Shown one piece after another: positions 49,201 to 60,034 of a stretch of 64,000 nt of DNA. The stretch is from Mugil cephalus (Eukaryota > Chordata > Actinopteri > Mugiliformes > Mugilidae), in NCBI RefSeq assembly GCF_022458985.1, contig NC_061774.1:11274616-11338615 (forward strand), written 5' to 3'. Each line of letters starts with the position of its first letter. Position 1 is the first letter of the stretch. The notes beneath the pieces were generated by a model, which had not been told where the DNA came from, searched no databases, and saw nothing but the letters and a program-made list of their open reading frames with translations. Both the position numbers and the translations under genes were made by a program.

Positions 49201-52200
49201 ATGGGTGAATCGTTTTAGGCGTATGCAGCCTTTAATCAGTCTCCAGCTGTAAACAGAGTGCAGGTAATAATAGGAGGCTCCCAAGCAGATGTTGTAGTTT
49301 TTTTTAAAGCGGTCATAAGGAAAAACATAGAGCTTAGAACCCATTGGGGAAAAAAAAAAATGCCATGCTGTATAGTTAAGTTTAATTTGTGACACCTTAG
49401 GCTTGATTTCAAGTTTTATTTGAAAACTCATCAAAAGGTCTGGGAAAAGTCTAAAAAAAAAAAAAAAAAAAAACTCTCAAACTATTCTTGGCGACCCAAG
49501 TCAAGCCATTTTCCTCCCACACGCTCTCTTCCCATCTCCATGCATCAGCATCCGTGTCCGTCAGCCGACAGACAAACGACGCGTCGCACGGGCTGCTGTT
49601 AAAAACACACCGACAGGAAATGGAGAGCATTCGTTTTCATTGACCCGCTCCGCTGACCCCATCACCATAGCAACAGATGTCCTCTTTACCAGCGAAAAAA
49701 ACGAGTCGGCCGCGCCGTCAAACACGCCAGGAGCGCGTACGTGTCGACAGAGGTAAATGCAATCAGCGCCGCCTACATCGGGCAGCGGTCGTGATGACGA
49801 CTGTGTCGAGTGTTAAAGCACACCAAAAGCCCCCGGGCCACACATTAGTCAGCACGATGCAGACAAACACACAGTTATCACACAGTCACACACTCCTTCG
49901 CCCCCCCCCCCCCCCCTCCCCCAAGACCCGTAATTACTCATAAATCACTCAAGATTTATCCGGTTCTCCACCAAACATATTGGTTGCATCAAACCAAATC
50001 AAGAGTATTAAACATAGTTCTCATAACAAACACACCAGCAGCACGCCATGCAAGCAGAAATCACTCCAAACTCATAAAATCATGTGCCTAATGGAAACGT
50101 GACACCCATGACCATACCCACCTTCTTCTACAGGGGTACATGGACAGACACACAGGAGAAGGGCGACAAACATCAATATCTAGGATGGAAGTCTGACAGA
50201 ATGTGTGTAATATGTTTATTCTAAAAGCTGGTTTATTCATTACCTCCTTGAACCCTCTGTTCTTGATGTTGAGCTTCTTGGCGTTGACAAAGTCAAAAAG
50301 TTTGCCATACTCCTCTCTAGAGAGAAAAGAGAAACACGGGACGTGTGCAGGAATTCATGTTACGATCTCACATGAACACAACTTGATGTATGAATGAACA
50401 CGTTACTCTAGATCTGCTCCTCCTCACCTCTCGATGCTGCTGAACGTGTACTGGTTTCCCTGCTTGGTCTCGATCTCGAAGTCAAAGGACCGCGTCGTGG
50501 TGGTGCCTCTGGCGAAGTTGACACAGGAGATCTCTTCAAAGCGCAGGTGAACGGGCGGCTTGTGGACGTAGATGAAGCCCCTCTCCAGAGGATAGAGGAG
50601 GCCTGAAGACGCCTTGTAGGAGCAGGTGATGCACTGAGCCCCGGAGTGGCTGAGGAGGAAGGGAGGGGGAGGTTGGTTCCAAAGAGCGAGGTTTTATTAA
50701 ATGTTTTTAAATTGTTAACATCATATCGTACGGTTTACGCGTTAAACGTGTGCCTACCCCTGGAAGTTTCCAGGTACAGTGATCTTGCGGTTGACCAGGG
50801 CCTTCATCACTCTGCTGACCATCTCATAGAGAGAGCCGGACATGTTCTTACTGAGTTTGCCCTCAAAGCGACGCTCCACATCCTCCCTGTTTCACGCAGA
50901 AGAAAGAAAAGCTTTAAGACTTTAACCAGAACAGCTCCCCGGGATTTGTAAGCAGCGATGTGAGGACCAGGAGACATTTTGGCCCATGTATGTTTCGGTC
51001 ACTGGATTTTCAGTTCAGAGAAGGACATTAAAAAACGGGTAATTGAATTTCATTTTAAAATTCCCAAATTAAAATTGAAAGTCAAGGTATTTTATTTTAT
51101 AAGAGTCGAAAAGGGCTAAACAAAAGTTTTAAAAAAGATTGATTTTCATTTTTTTGTTTCAAAAACCAAAAGTAAAATTGACAGAAACAAAAAAGTGTCT
51201 GTTTTTTCATATTGTGCAACTGGAAGTTGTCATTTTTAAAGCAAAAGCACTTGCATGGTGCTGTGTGTCTGGTAAGAGCATAACAACATATTACTTCCAC
51301 CTTTTTGACATGATGGCAAAACAAGGCTCGTCATCTATATCAGTATAACGTTAGCTTGCAGCTAACTATTCCCTGTTTACATGTAGTTATTTTTAGTTTT
51401 TACCAGTTTTAGTTTTTACGCAATATGCAGCTACGTTTTTCTGCAGTCATGTCGTTTTCACTGAGACACACACACACTTTGTGTCGAAAAACAACGTACT
51501 GATCCATGTCCATCAACTTCTGTTACACAGCACCGTCCTCACACATGCGCTTACTCTAAAAACGTCACTTTCTCGTTGCACATCATGGATTTTGTGTTTT
51601 TAGAAACAGAAAATGAAAACAGACCGGTTTTTACAGCTTAGTTTATCCCTTGTTCATCCTGATAAATAAAAAATGCCGTGATTTTTAAAATAAAAAATCA
51701 AATAACCACTCACTTTTTTGTTTTTTTAATATCCTTTTCTGAATGGAAAATCCAAGGACCAAAACTTAAACAGACGCTTTTTAAATGCAACCGTAAACGT
51801 GTGAAAATTGCTCCTGACCTGTAGTTCCCTCTAGTGGACACAGGCTTCACAACATCAAGAAATGTCAAGAAATCAAGTTATCCTTAAGTCATTTCCATTA
51901 GCAACGTACGTCCCTAACATGTCTCCGTGCTCTTGGACTTGGCTCCACCCAATGCTACTGTCCTGGCATCCTTAACCTCCATGTACTTACTCGCTCATGT
52001 TGAGGGTGAGGTTGATGTCCTCTTCCTTGGAGAAGAGCAGAATAAGGAAGTGATACCGTGTCTGACCCTGTTTGATGGGAGGATCCAGACTGATCTATGA
52101 AGACAACAGGGAGACAAGTTACAAATGTCAGAACTGCTACTTTGGGTTAGAGACACTGTAAAAACGACACAAAAGGCACAAGGGCTCCACTCACCACAAA

Positions 52201-54115
52201 GAACATCTGCCTCTGATCCTTGTGTGGCAGCAGGAAGAGTCGGAGGACGGTGGTGTAGGGAATCTTGTAGTCAAAAGTCTTACCATGCAGGTGGAGGAAC
52301 GTTGGGTAGATACGAATGTCATATCTAAAAAAATAAATAAAAAATAGAAGAAATGAGACATCAGTCACGTTTACTTCTAACATAAGTGCTGTGTAGTGTG
52401 TGTTTAAATCTCATTACCTTCCTCTGGGTGTAAGACACTGCAGCTCTTTGAAGATACACACAGCGTCGCCTGTGGCCTGGATCACATCAGCCTTAGACAA
52501 CACGTTCTGAGCGAACGCCTGAAGCGAAACACAGACTTTTAGATCCGCTACCGACACAAATGACAACAAAAACAAGAGTATCCCTCCCCTCCTCACCTCT
52601 ACAGGGTCTTGTCGTTCATCGGACTGGCTGGGTGGGACGTAGAATCGGACCTCCATGAGGGACACTTCTGTGTCGTCGTTTTGGTGAAACTCCAGGGTGA
52701 CTTCGTTCTTCCCTGTGGCGCACTGGGAAACGTTGGACAGCGGGATCTCAAAGGCTGTGTTTTCGTTGACGTCGAACGACAACAGCGGGCCTGAAATGGA
52801 ATAAGAGAGAGGAAACGGTAAATCCCTACATCAATCAATCGATCATTGAGAACATAGGTCTTCAACGGGGGGTCCACAGAGTTACTGCAGGGATGGTCGC
52901 AAAATCTTTGGTTGATCAGACATTTCTTTTACATATTTTATTAACTTTTCCTAACATATTTAAATGTCTTTAAATGCACATTATTATAATGAACCCAACA
53001 TATTTTAACAGAGGGATAAATGGAGGAAGAAGACGCCATCTTTCATTCAGCGATACAGGAGCTGTCTCAACAGCGCACCGTTTCTCACAGAGCGCCACAC
53101 TAGACCTGTCAATCTAAGCCTCCTGGACACAGTAGGCCCCGCCCCCATCGCTGCTGAGCCAATCACGAGGCCGCATATTACACACCGACTGTGTCGGGTT
53201 CTCCGCGATCGGTCGAGATCCTCTTAAAGTCCCCAGATGAAATATTAGCGGAAGGGAAGCTAACAGTGCAGCTCACTCCCATCATCACTACTGAGGCCAA
53301 AATAACTGGTGTTCCTACAACGTTTAGCTACGTTTAAAGTTAAATCCTGGACGTGTCAATTATGTTTATTATTATGTCAATTATTGTTTATGTTTACGGC
53401 AGCTGTACGTCCACTCTACTGTTGCACATATTTGAAATAAATAATATTTGAATCTATGTATTATTTTAATAGCTTAATATTCAATGCAAAATGATGATAA
53501 TAATATATATTCATACATAGCACTAGGCCGAGTTTAATATAGAACACATACAGTAGGTGGGGGGTCCCTCCCTAATCTCTCCATCAGTTTGGGGTCTCTG
53601 GCCTAAAAAACACTGACCCCTGATTGAGAGAAGCGATCAACGTGTTGATGTGTTTTTACCTGAGAACTTGGCTGTTCCCCAGTTCCAGCCCTTCACACAC
53701 ATGTCCTTCTCCGTCAGCTCCACCTTGTAGTTAGCCTTGAAAAACTCAGAAATCTTCTCAAAGTCCTGTTGGGTGAAGGAAACAGAGGGAAGACAGAGAC
53801 ACGTTAGTAAGGTTTAAAAAACAAAACAAAAGAACACATGAAACCAAAAGCGTCGAGGCCGCAGAAGCATCGGCTCCGCATGGGTCACAGCTTATAAAAA
53901 CAGCACCTAAGAAGAACGAGGGATGTGGGATAATTAATCACAACGCAAATGTAACCACCTCTGCCGCTGGGGTCTCCTGGGAACACAGGAGGTGAATGTA
54001 ATCCATCCGCCCCCTCTGTCCTCCACCCCACCACTGACAATCAGCCTGTTTATTTATCCAGCAGGCCCGCTTACAACTGGAAAGGACTCACACACTGTGA
54101 CAAACACATGGTCAA

Positions 54116-54164
<49 letters not shown>

Positions 54165-56839
54165 CCCGGTAGTACAAACACATGTGGAAGTGATTGCGGT
54201 GTGCGAGTTGTGTGCAGGGTAGAATGAGAGTCTGTGGGAAAACGAATTTACACACCTGGATATCTGCCTGTCCATGAGGTTATTACAGCCAATTAGAGCC
54301 CACAGAGTCTCTCTGTGCATGTGTGTGTGTGTGTGTGTGTGCTGAGGTTCATCAGTGCCCTTGCTGACCAGAATTAAAGCGTTGTTTAGATACGAGAGCA
54401 AATGCGAGCAGATGTGTAAATGCACAAAATCTGAGTTTGTGCAGTTCTCAACTCCTCATTACAGATTCGTTGTTGCATATAATAAACATAGAGGCCGGGG
54501 TGTTGTCTTGTTTGGTTTTAAACACACATACAAAAAAAAGGAGAAAAGGCATCACAGTTCCAGTCAGACTTTGGGACGTGATGGTCTGATTTCCGTGGGC
54601 ACTAGTTTAAAAAAAAAAAAACATGCAACCACCTCCATCAGAACCGACTGACGACACTAAACCTGATAGTTTCGAGCATTTTTTTTTGAGGTCGGGGGGA
54701 TGACGACGTTCACCCATTGCCCGCATCATGTGACGCGATGAGTTTCGGAGAGAGACATCAACATGGACGTAGTAAAATACTGAGCTGTCCAAACCAATGT
54801 CCAAATGTTTGAAAGGATAAACGAAGCTGGAGCTGATGAGCAGCAACGCTGAAAACACGAGACTGTGTAATTCATCTTTTTAGACCGAACTGTCAATCAG
54901 ATGATTTTTCTTCGCGCCCATGTTCACTATCAATCACAGGATGATTTCAGTCGAGTTAGAGCCATAGTGTCTGTGTAAACGTAGCCAGCGCGACAATGAT
55001 TTGGGTGAATTACAGTCTAAACACAGAAGTGACAGAAAGAAAAGTGACGTACACTTTCCTCTGCACCTCCCGCTCCTCCAGATGACATTTACAGGTCAGC
55101 TGTATTACAGACTCTCTGGCAGAGATTTCTCGCTCAAGGACACTTCACAGGGACAGATGAATCAAAGTGTCTGTTCCTCACGCCAGCAGCCAAACCTCCG
55201 GCCAGTTCTCGATTACCGACACTAACTGCGGGATAATAAACAATGACATCACGGCCTGCGCCGAGAGGATCCATCTCCCTGAAAAATATGCTGATTAACC
55301 CCAGGAGACAGACGCAGACTCCAGGTTAGACCCCATCCCGGCGTTGTACTTTGCGCGTTGACATTCCCCATGCACCCCGAGCAGCAGGGAAAAAGGGGGA
55401 AAAAAAAAGATACAGGGTGATAAAAAACAAACACGACCACAATTTTTTTTCTCTTGTCTGTTTTCTGAGCCAAATTGTTTCGGTGGATTGATATAAACAC
55501 TGACTCACATGAGCAGATGATTACACTGTTTATGGAACACACATGCTAACGCTGCTTTCCCTCATTAATCCCATTAGGAGCTTTGGGGAGAAGGGCCGAC
55601 TCATTCACATATTTTTGAAGGAAACCCAAACACACACACTCATGCGCACAGCAGTGGTGGCATTTACGCAAGATGGTAGTGTTTTTCTGTGAAAATGTCA
55701 AGCGAGGAATGGATATTGTTTATCAGTGGTTCCCTTGATTGTGTTACGTCCTTTGTCATAAACAAAGCGCTACACAAACCAGCAGTGTGTGTCAGTCTGA
55801 AATACTCCACTGTTGCCTTGTTTTCCTCGGAGTAAGGTAACAATTATTTCCTAGAAACAGCAGGAAAATAGAGCAGAAAAACAAGGAGAGCGTCGCGTGG
55901 AAATTTTAGAGTCTGATCGGCTGCTTTAACCTCAAAAATCCTTTAAAAAAAAAAACACAACGCTTTATACATTACAAACAATCTCGATAGGAGAACTACA
56001 GGACCGGGCACGTCCAGAACTCACCGTGTCCCTGAAGCCGTCATATTTGTAGATGTGTCCCGTGCTGGTGCCGAGTTTGATGCCGTGGCCCAAACAAACT
56101 CGTCTCCACTGGGCCGCGTTGAGCTCGCCTGCAGGGATGCTGTCCACCTTCCCCGTCTTGCTGCTCTTATAAACAACGTTCTGCTTGCTGAATCGCAGCC
56201 GCCCATCGTTCTGCAGCAGCAATGACGGAGACAGTGTTTAATGCTGGGACTTCAGGTTGCTTGATAATCAAACTGAACCGTCAACTAATCCCCTAGTGGC
56301 CTGATCAGCCAGTGTTAGATAAACTGATTTAAATGCGGGTATTTCTGTTTTTCTGTGTGGTCTATATTTTATATTTATTCCCCACACTACCTCTGCAGTA
56401 ACATGTAATTATATAATCCCTGTAATTCTTGTTCACATTTGCACTTTATTCACTTTACTCTTACAGTCATGTTTATTTCCTCAACGGACAATTAGGATAG
56501 TTAATACATTTATGACATAGTTTTTTCGTATATAATTTCCTTATGTTCTCATAATGACAATAAAGACTCTTGATTCTCTATATTGTTCTATTTTTTGTTT
56601 CTGAAATGCGTTTGTCCAACTAAGCTGTTCTATGTACAAAAGTATGTGCAACAACTTGCTGGAGTTTTGATCACGTCATACTTCTTTCCTACCTGCGTAC
56701 TACCTTGTAAACTGATGAAGTTGCACCATAATATTTATTATTTGGTACAAAATAATATCCAGAGGTAGTTAATGAAGATACTGACCCAGGAGCCTTTGAC
56801 CTCCTGATAGATCTCGTTGAACTCCAGTGTGTCTCCCAT
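45671..56839 (-). CDS. ssrp1: FACT complex subunit SSRP1
   Basis: Seventeen coding exons: 56786-56839, 56025-56210, 53660-53765, 52597-52790, 52418-52518, 52195-52324, 51991-52094, 50758-50886, 50428-50649, 50244-50316, 48805-48937, 48677-48722, 48416-48548, 48160-48327, 46923-47020, 46663-46834 and 45671-45742, giving 706 residues (human 709). With SPT16 it forms FACT, which loosens and rebuilds nucleosomes during transcription and replication. Seen in order: N-terminal POB3-like domain ([16 protein letters not shown]), SSrecog/PH domains ([40 protein letters not shown]), the histone-binding PH module, an acidic stretch (about 440-490), a basic linker, one HMG box ([13 protein letters not shown], from about 545) and a phosphorylatable Ser/Glu tail ending SSEEESD. 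A leader exon begins at 57633 (donor GTAAGACG); exon 2 starts at 56866. Nothing disrupts the gene despite several transposons in its introns. Confidence 0.98.
45978..46022 (+). repeat. short duplicate of 43479-43524 (Tc1-like relic)
   Basis: ACATCTAGCT-CA-AGGACAA and GCTAAAAG-TGGAGTTGGAAATAC recur in the same order as upstream of the Tc1 relic at 43479-43524. It lies in the last ssrp1 intron. Confidence 0.6.
46168..46227. repeat. 60-bp perfect palindrome of GT, AT and AC dinucleotides
   Basis: ACT, seven GT units, thirteen AT units, seven AC units and AGT make an exact self-complementary sequence in the last ssrp1 intron. It could extrude as a cruciform or Z-DNA in supercoiled DNA and would fold as one hairpin in the transcript. 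Confidence 0.9.
47173..48116. mobile_element. DNA transposon relic with 15-bp inverted ends in ssrp1 intron
   Basis: Left end ACTAGAGATCGACCG and right end CGGTCGATCTTGAGT are inverted with two mismatches, and GGCCGATA/TATCGGCCGATACC words repeat inside both ends. The GATCGACCGATA-type terminus is frequent in fish introns. About 944 bp, no intact coding frame. No clear target duplication, so the superfamily (probably hAT) is unproven. It sits between ssrp1 coding exons 14 and 15. Confidence 0.7.
49901..49916. repeat. poly(C) tract
   Basis: Sixteen C residues followed by TCCCCC in ssrp1 intron 10. G-rich on the transcribed strand's complement; prone to length errors in assembly. Confidence 0.85.
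52845..53630. mobile_element. hAT transposon (770 bp) with 8-bp target duplication
   Basis: Element 52853-53622 starts CATAGGTCTTCAAC and ends GTCAGTGTTTTTTAGG reversed (CACTGACCCCTG on +). The flanks are ATTGAGAA (52845-52852) and ATTGAGAG (53623-53630), identical in seven of eight bases. It lies in ssrp1 intron 3. It carries no transposase frame but has a GC-richer insert near 53090-53240. The relics at 43110-43360 and 44662-44911 belong to the same family. Confidence 0.8.
54115..54161. repeat. (CA)n microsatellite, about 22 units
   Basis: Uninterrupted CA repeats in ssrp1 intron 2; a short GT tract follows at about 54319-54341. Confidence 0.95.
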
Positions 56840-57632
56840 TTCAGCTCACAGGCGTTGACCGACGCTCTACAGACAGAAGGAAAAAACTGAATTAGGTACA
56901 GTCTGTCTGAATAAGATAGATACTAAGTTCACTCAGTGTTCTGATAACATCCCCAGGAAATAGTCTGATGTTGATGAAAACATGAGGTGCAGACAAAGAA
57001 AGTCAAACCATAGACTGCAAAAAGACAGAAGCCTGCTTTAATGTGATGATGAAACTCTTTTTGCTGGTATTTTTTATCTTTTCTTTGTAGTATTCAATAC
57101 TTAAGTCACAATTTAAAGTGTCTAGTTAAGTCAAGAGTTAGCTAACAATAGCTAATAGTATTGAGGGTTTAAAATAAAATATTGATGCTGGAGTTTCACG
57201 AACATTTCACCTGCTATTTTATTAACATATAAACCACTTTACAGCAGTGTGAGCCCACGTTTCTTTAACATAAACGATAATTAACACCCACGCTGCGCCA
57301 CGAACAACAGCTAAGCTAAAGTGAACAGTACAGGGGGCGCTTCTTTTATGGAGCTATGCTGCACTGTGTTTAGTTTAGTCCCCGAGTGTATGAAGCAAAA
57401 GGAGAGATGCCCGAAAGCACCGCCCTACGGAGAGACAATGTGCATTGAATCGAGCGCTCTACAAAAGCTAGGCCGGTGTAAAGAAAGCAAGTGATGCACA
57501 GACTTAATTAAGCAAAATAAATAGCTCAAAGTTAAGCCTTGGTGAGCGTTATGCTTCACTGTAACTTACAAATACACATAAGTTGGCCCACTACTAAATG
57601 AGTAAACATATTTTCAAAACTTCACGTCTTAC

Positions 57633-57722
57633 TGTCACAGTGATGATCAGCTCCGCCTGTTTCCCGCGTGTAGCATCGGGAGCTAGCGCTACGTCACAGG
57701 AAAGAATCATATTTACTTCCGG
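57633..57722 (-). promoter_or_regulatory. ssrp1: ssrp1 leader exon and core promoter
   Basis: A leader exon closes at 57633 with donor GTAAGACG. Just upstream are a CRE-like ACGTCA (57691-57696) and an ETS-type ACTTCCGG (57715-57722), a common pair in TATA-less housekeeping promoters. Transcription probably starts between them and 57640. Confidence 0.55.
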
Positions 57723-58680
57723 TACGGTGAGTTTTTTTATTTTATTTTAATCTTCAAAGCCTTTAACGTCAAGTGTTTACACTCTGAAATGTTTCAGAAG
57801 CCACTCAACGTGGAAAGGTTAAATTATCGAGTTGCTTTTATTTGGAAAAACAAAGTTGTTACTGAGTCTGCGCGGAACTGAAGGGACTGTTGTAACCACA
57901 GATGACCGCTAGATGGTGCACAGCACAACTAATAAAACCGGTGAAGTATTCTCTTGTTCTCATGGCAAAATTGTAATAGCTCATAAAACAGCATTAAACA
58001 CTGGGTGCGACCATGTAGGGATAATCTGTTCCTAGTAGTTCGAAAATAAAGGTCAAGCCCATGTGGTTAATATATTGTCTAATTTAGACTTTGATTCACA
58101 TGATACAGAGCAGAGTTAATAGGACTGTGGGAAGGCCTTGAATCAAATAAAACTCGTGGTCAGATTTACTACAGAGCCTCGGGGCAGGACTGTACTTTTC
58201 CGCTATGAACCTCTCGCTCAGATATTAATTTGACTAAACAAATTTATTTGAGAAAATGCAGCATAAGCTCAAAATGGGAACAAACCGGGCTTCTCTAAAT
58301 CCGGGCCTCAGAAGGCCTGAATTAAATCGGAGCTAATTAAAATCCCTCATCGTGTCAGGTAATATTATTTGCATCCCTAAACACAATTTATATTACATTT
58401 GAATACCTGGCAAACCTGGTTCAATTTAACCCAGCATTGTGTCTTTGAGTCCACATAACCACATCACTTTATTCAGTCATTTAAAAAAAGAAGAAGAAAA
58501 AAAGAAAAAAGAAAGAAAGAAAGAAAGAAAGAAAAAAGAAAACTGTCCGTTTAAACGGGTTCGGAAAATCAGGGCGATTATGAAAGATTTTTACAACGAG
58601 GACCAAAATACCTGGGGGATGTTTTTAAACTTGGAACCGGGACAAATAAGACTATCAACAAAGTTGATTTTCGCTTTAGT
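57723..58680. other. region upstream of ssrp1; AT-rich, possible conserved non-coding DNA
   Basis: No coding exon recognised. 58220-58440 contains GAGCTAATTAAAA and an exact octamer ATTTGCAT among other homeodomain-like words. An AAAG tetranucleotide tract runs about 58486-58540. Confidence 0.35.
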
Positions 58681-58755
58681 CTTTCCGCCCGTGTACGCGC
58701 GCAGGCGGGCGCGCCTCGGTGCGGGCTGCTGCTGGAATGCTGAGTGACAGCTGGA
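58681..58755 (+). other. candidate CpG-rich first exon of an unseen + strand gene
   Basis: A CpG-dense stretch (GTACGCGCGCAGGCGGGCGC) is followed by ATGCTGAGTGACAGCTGGAG and then the good donor GTGAGAGA. It has the look of a promoter and first exon, encoding at most MLSDSWR before the intron. No downstream exon was found in the window. Confidence 0.25.
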
Positions 58756-59999
58756 GGTGAGAGAAGAAGATCAGCGTAATCTCATTGTCAATAAAAACTA
58801 AGACCTTAGGAATGAAGGGGAGAAGAAAGAAACGCCGAGGAGCAGGCAAACACTTGTCTTTGCCGTCTGCTCGTTTAGAAACAGAAAGGAGAACAGACGG
58901 ATTATTCCCTTATTAGTTCACTGATAACTCGTGTCGCAACTCCATATGTCAGTTCACGGCCTCCAAATGTACAGGCCCCCTTTTTTTCCCCAAAATGTTC
59001 GTGAGAAAATCATTGTCTTTTTCATCCAAGTAACTTTTCTGCAGTATTTTTCTATATTTCTGTCATATTAAGAATTTTAATTTATATAATTAGGCTCAGA
59101 TTCATTTAAGCCTTCGATTTCGTAAAGAAGGCAGGAGAAAAATAATTTCCCTTAGATATTTATTGGTTGAAAAATAATAGATTCACGACTAAAATTTTTA
59201 TTCATGATAAAACAATAGTGTAAAAAAAAGAAGAAGCAAATATTAAATAGTTAGACAGACACGAGGAGATTAAATGGAGAGAGGGAATGTAATTCCTTGT
59301 TTCCTGGACGATTTGAGGGTCGCAGGGTTGCCGGGTCCTCCTGGCCAGGGGTGAACCGATCCGGCCGGACTCGCACCTTGTTAAAAGGGAAGGAGATTAA
59401 AGATCAAACGGCTGCAGTCAGGTTGCGTTCACCGGGGTTAAGATGGGAGAGGGGAAGAAATGAGTTATGACAAGTCCCGTGGTTCAGCGGCTCTGTCAAG
59501 TGGAGCTGCGATGCGTCAACCCGGTGAATCACCAGCATCGAGGAGGAGAGTAGGGAAAGAAGAAGAAGAGACGGGATGGGAAGGAGGGGAGGAAAGGGAG
59601 AAAACGGGCAAAAGAGGAGGTACAAAAAAGGCTCCGCCGTCAGTCAGTCTGTCATACAGACCACACACACCAAGTCAGCGGACCGTCAGAGTTAAAGCTC
59701 CATCCTGAGGCTTCCCCAATAATGTCTTTAATATAATCAGCCGCTCAGAGGACTGGATCTTAACCACCTGTGGCTTCCTCTTATCTTCTTCGGAGTTCAG
59801 CAGATTCAATTGAGTCGACACGTGCTGAAAAGTTTTTTTTAACAGAGCGACTCAATCTAGAGGAGGAGGCAGAAATCATTATCGGTTTATTTCTGCTCCT
59901 GTGGGTGAACTTCTCAGAGCGCTGAACGGAATAAAAGGATTTGGGGAAAATGAGAAGGTCGTGCGAAGGTAAGACCACGAGTCTATTACTTTTTATGAC

Positions 60000-60034
<35 letters not shown>

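Noticed and set aside
58439-58747. 102-codon + strand frame near 58.5 kb
   Set aside because: Begins in an AAAG microsatellite, no recognisable similarity; only the CpG-rich 3' part is kept as a possible first exon.
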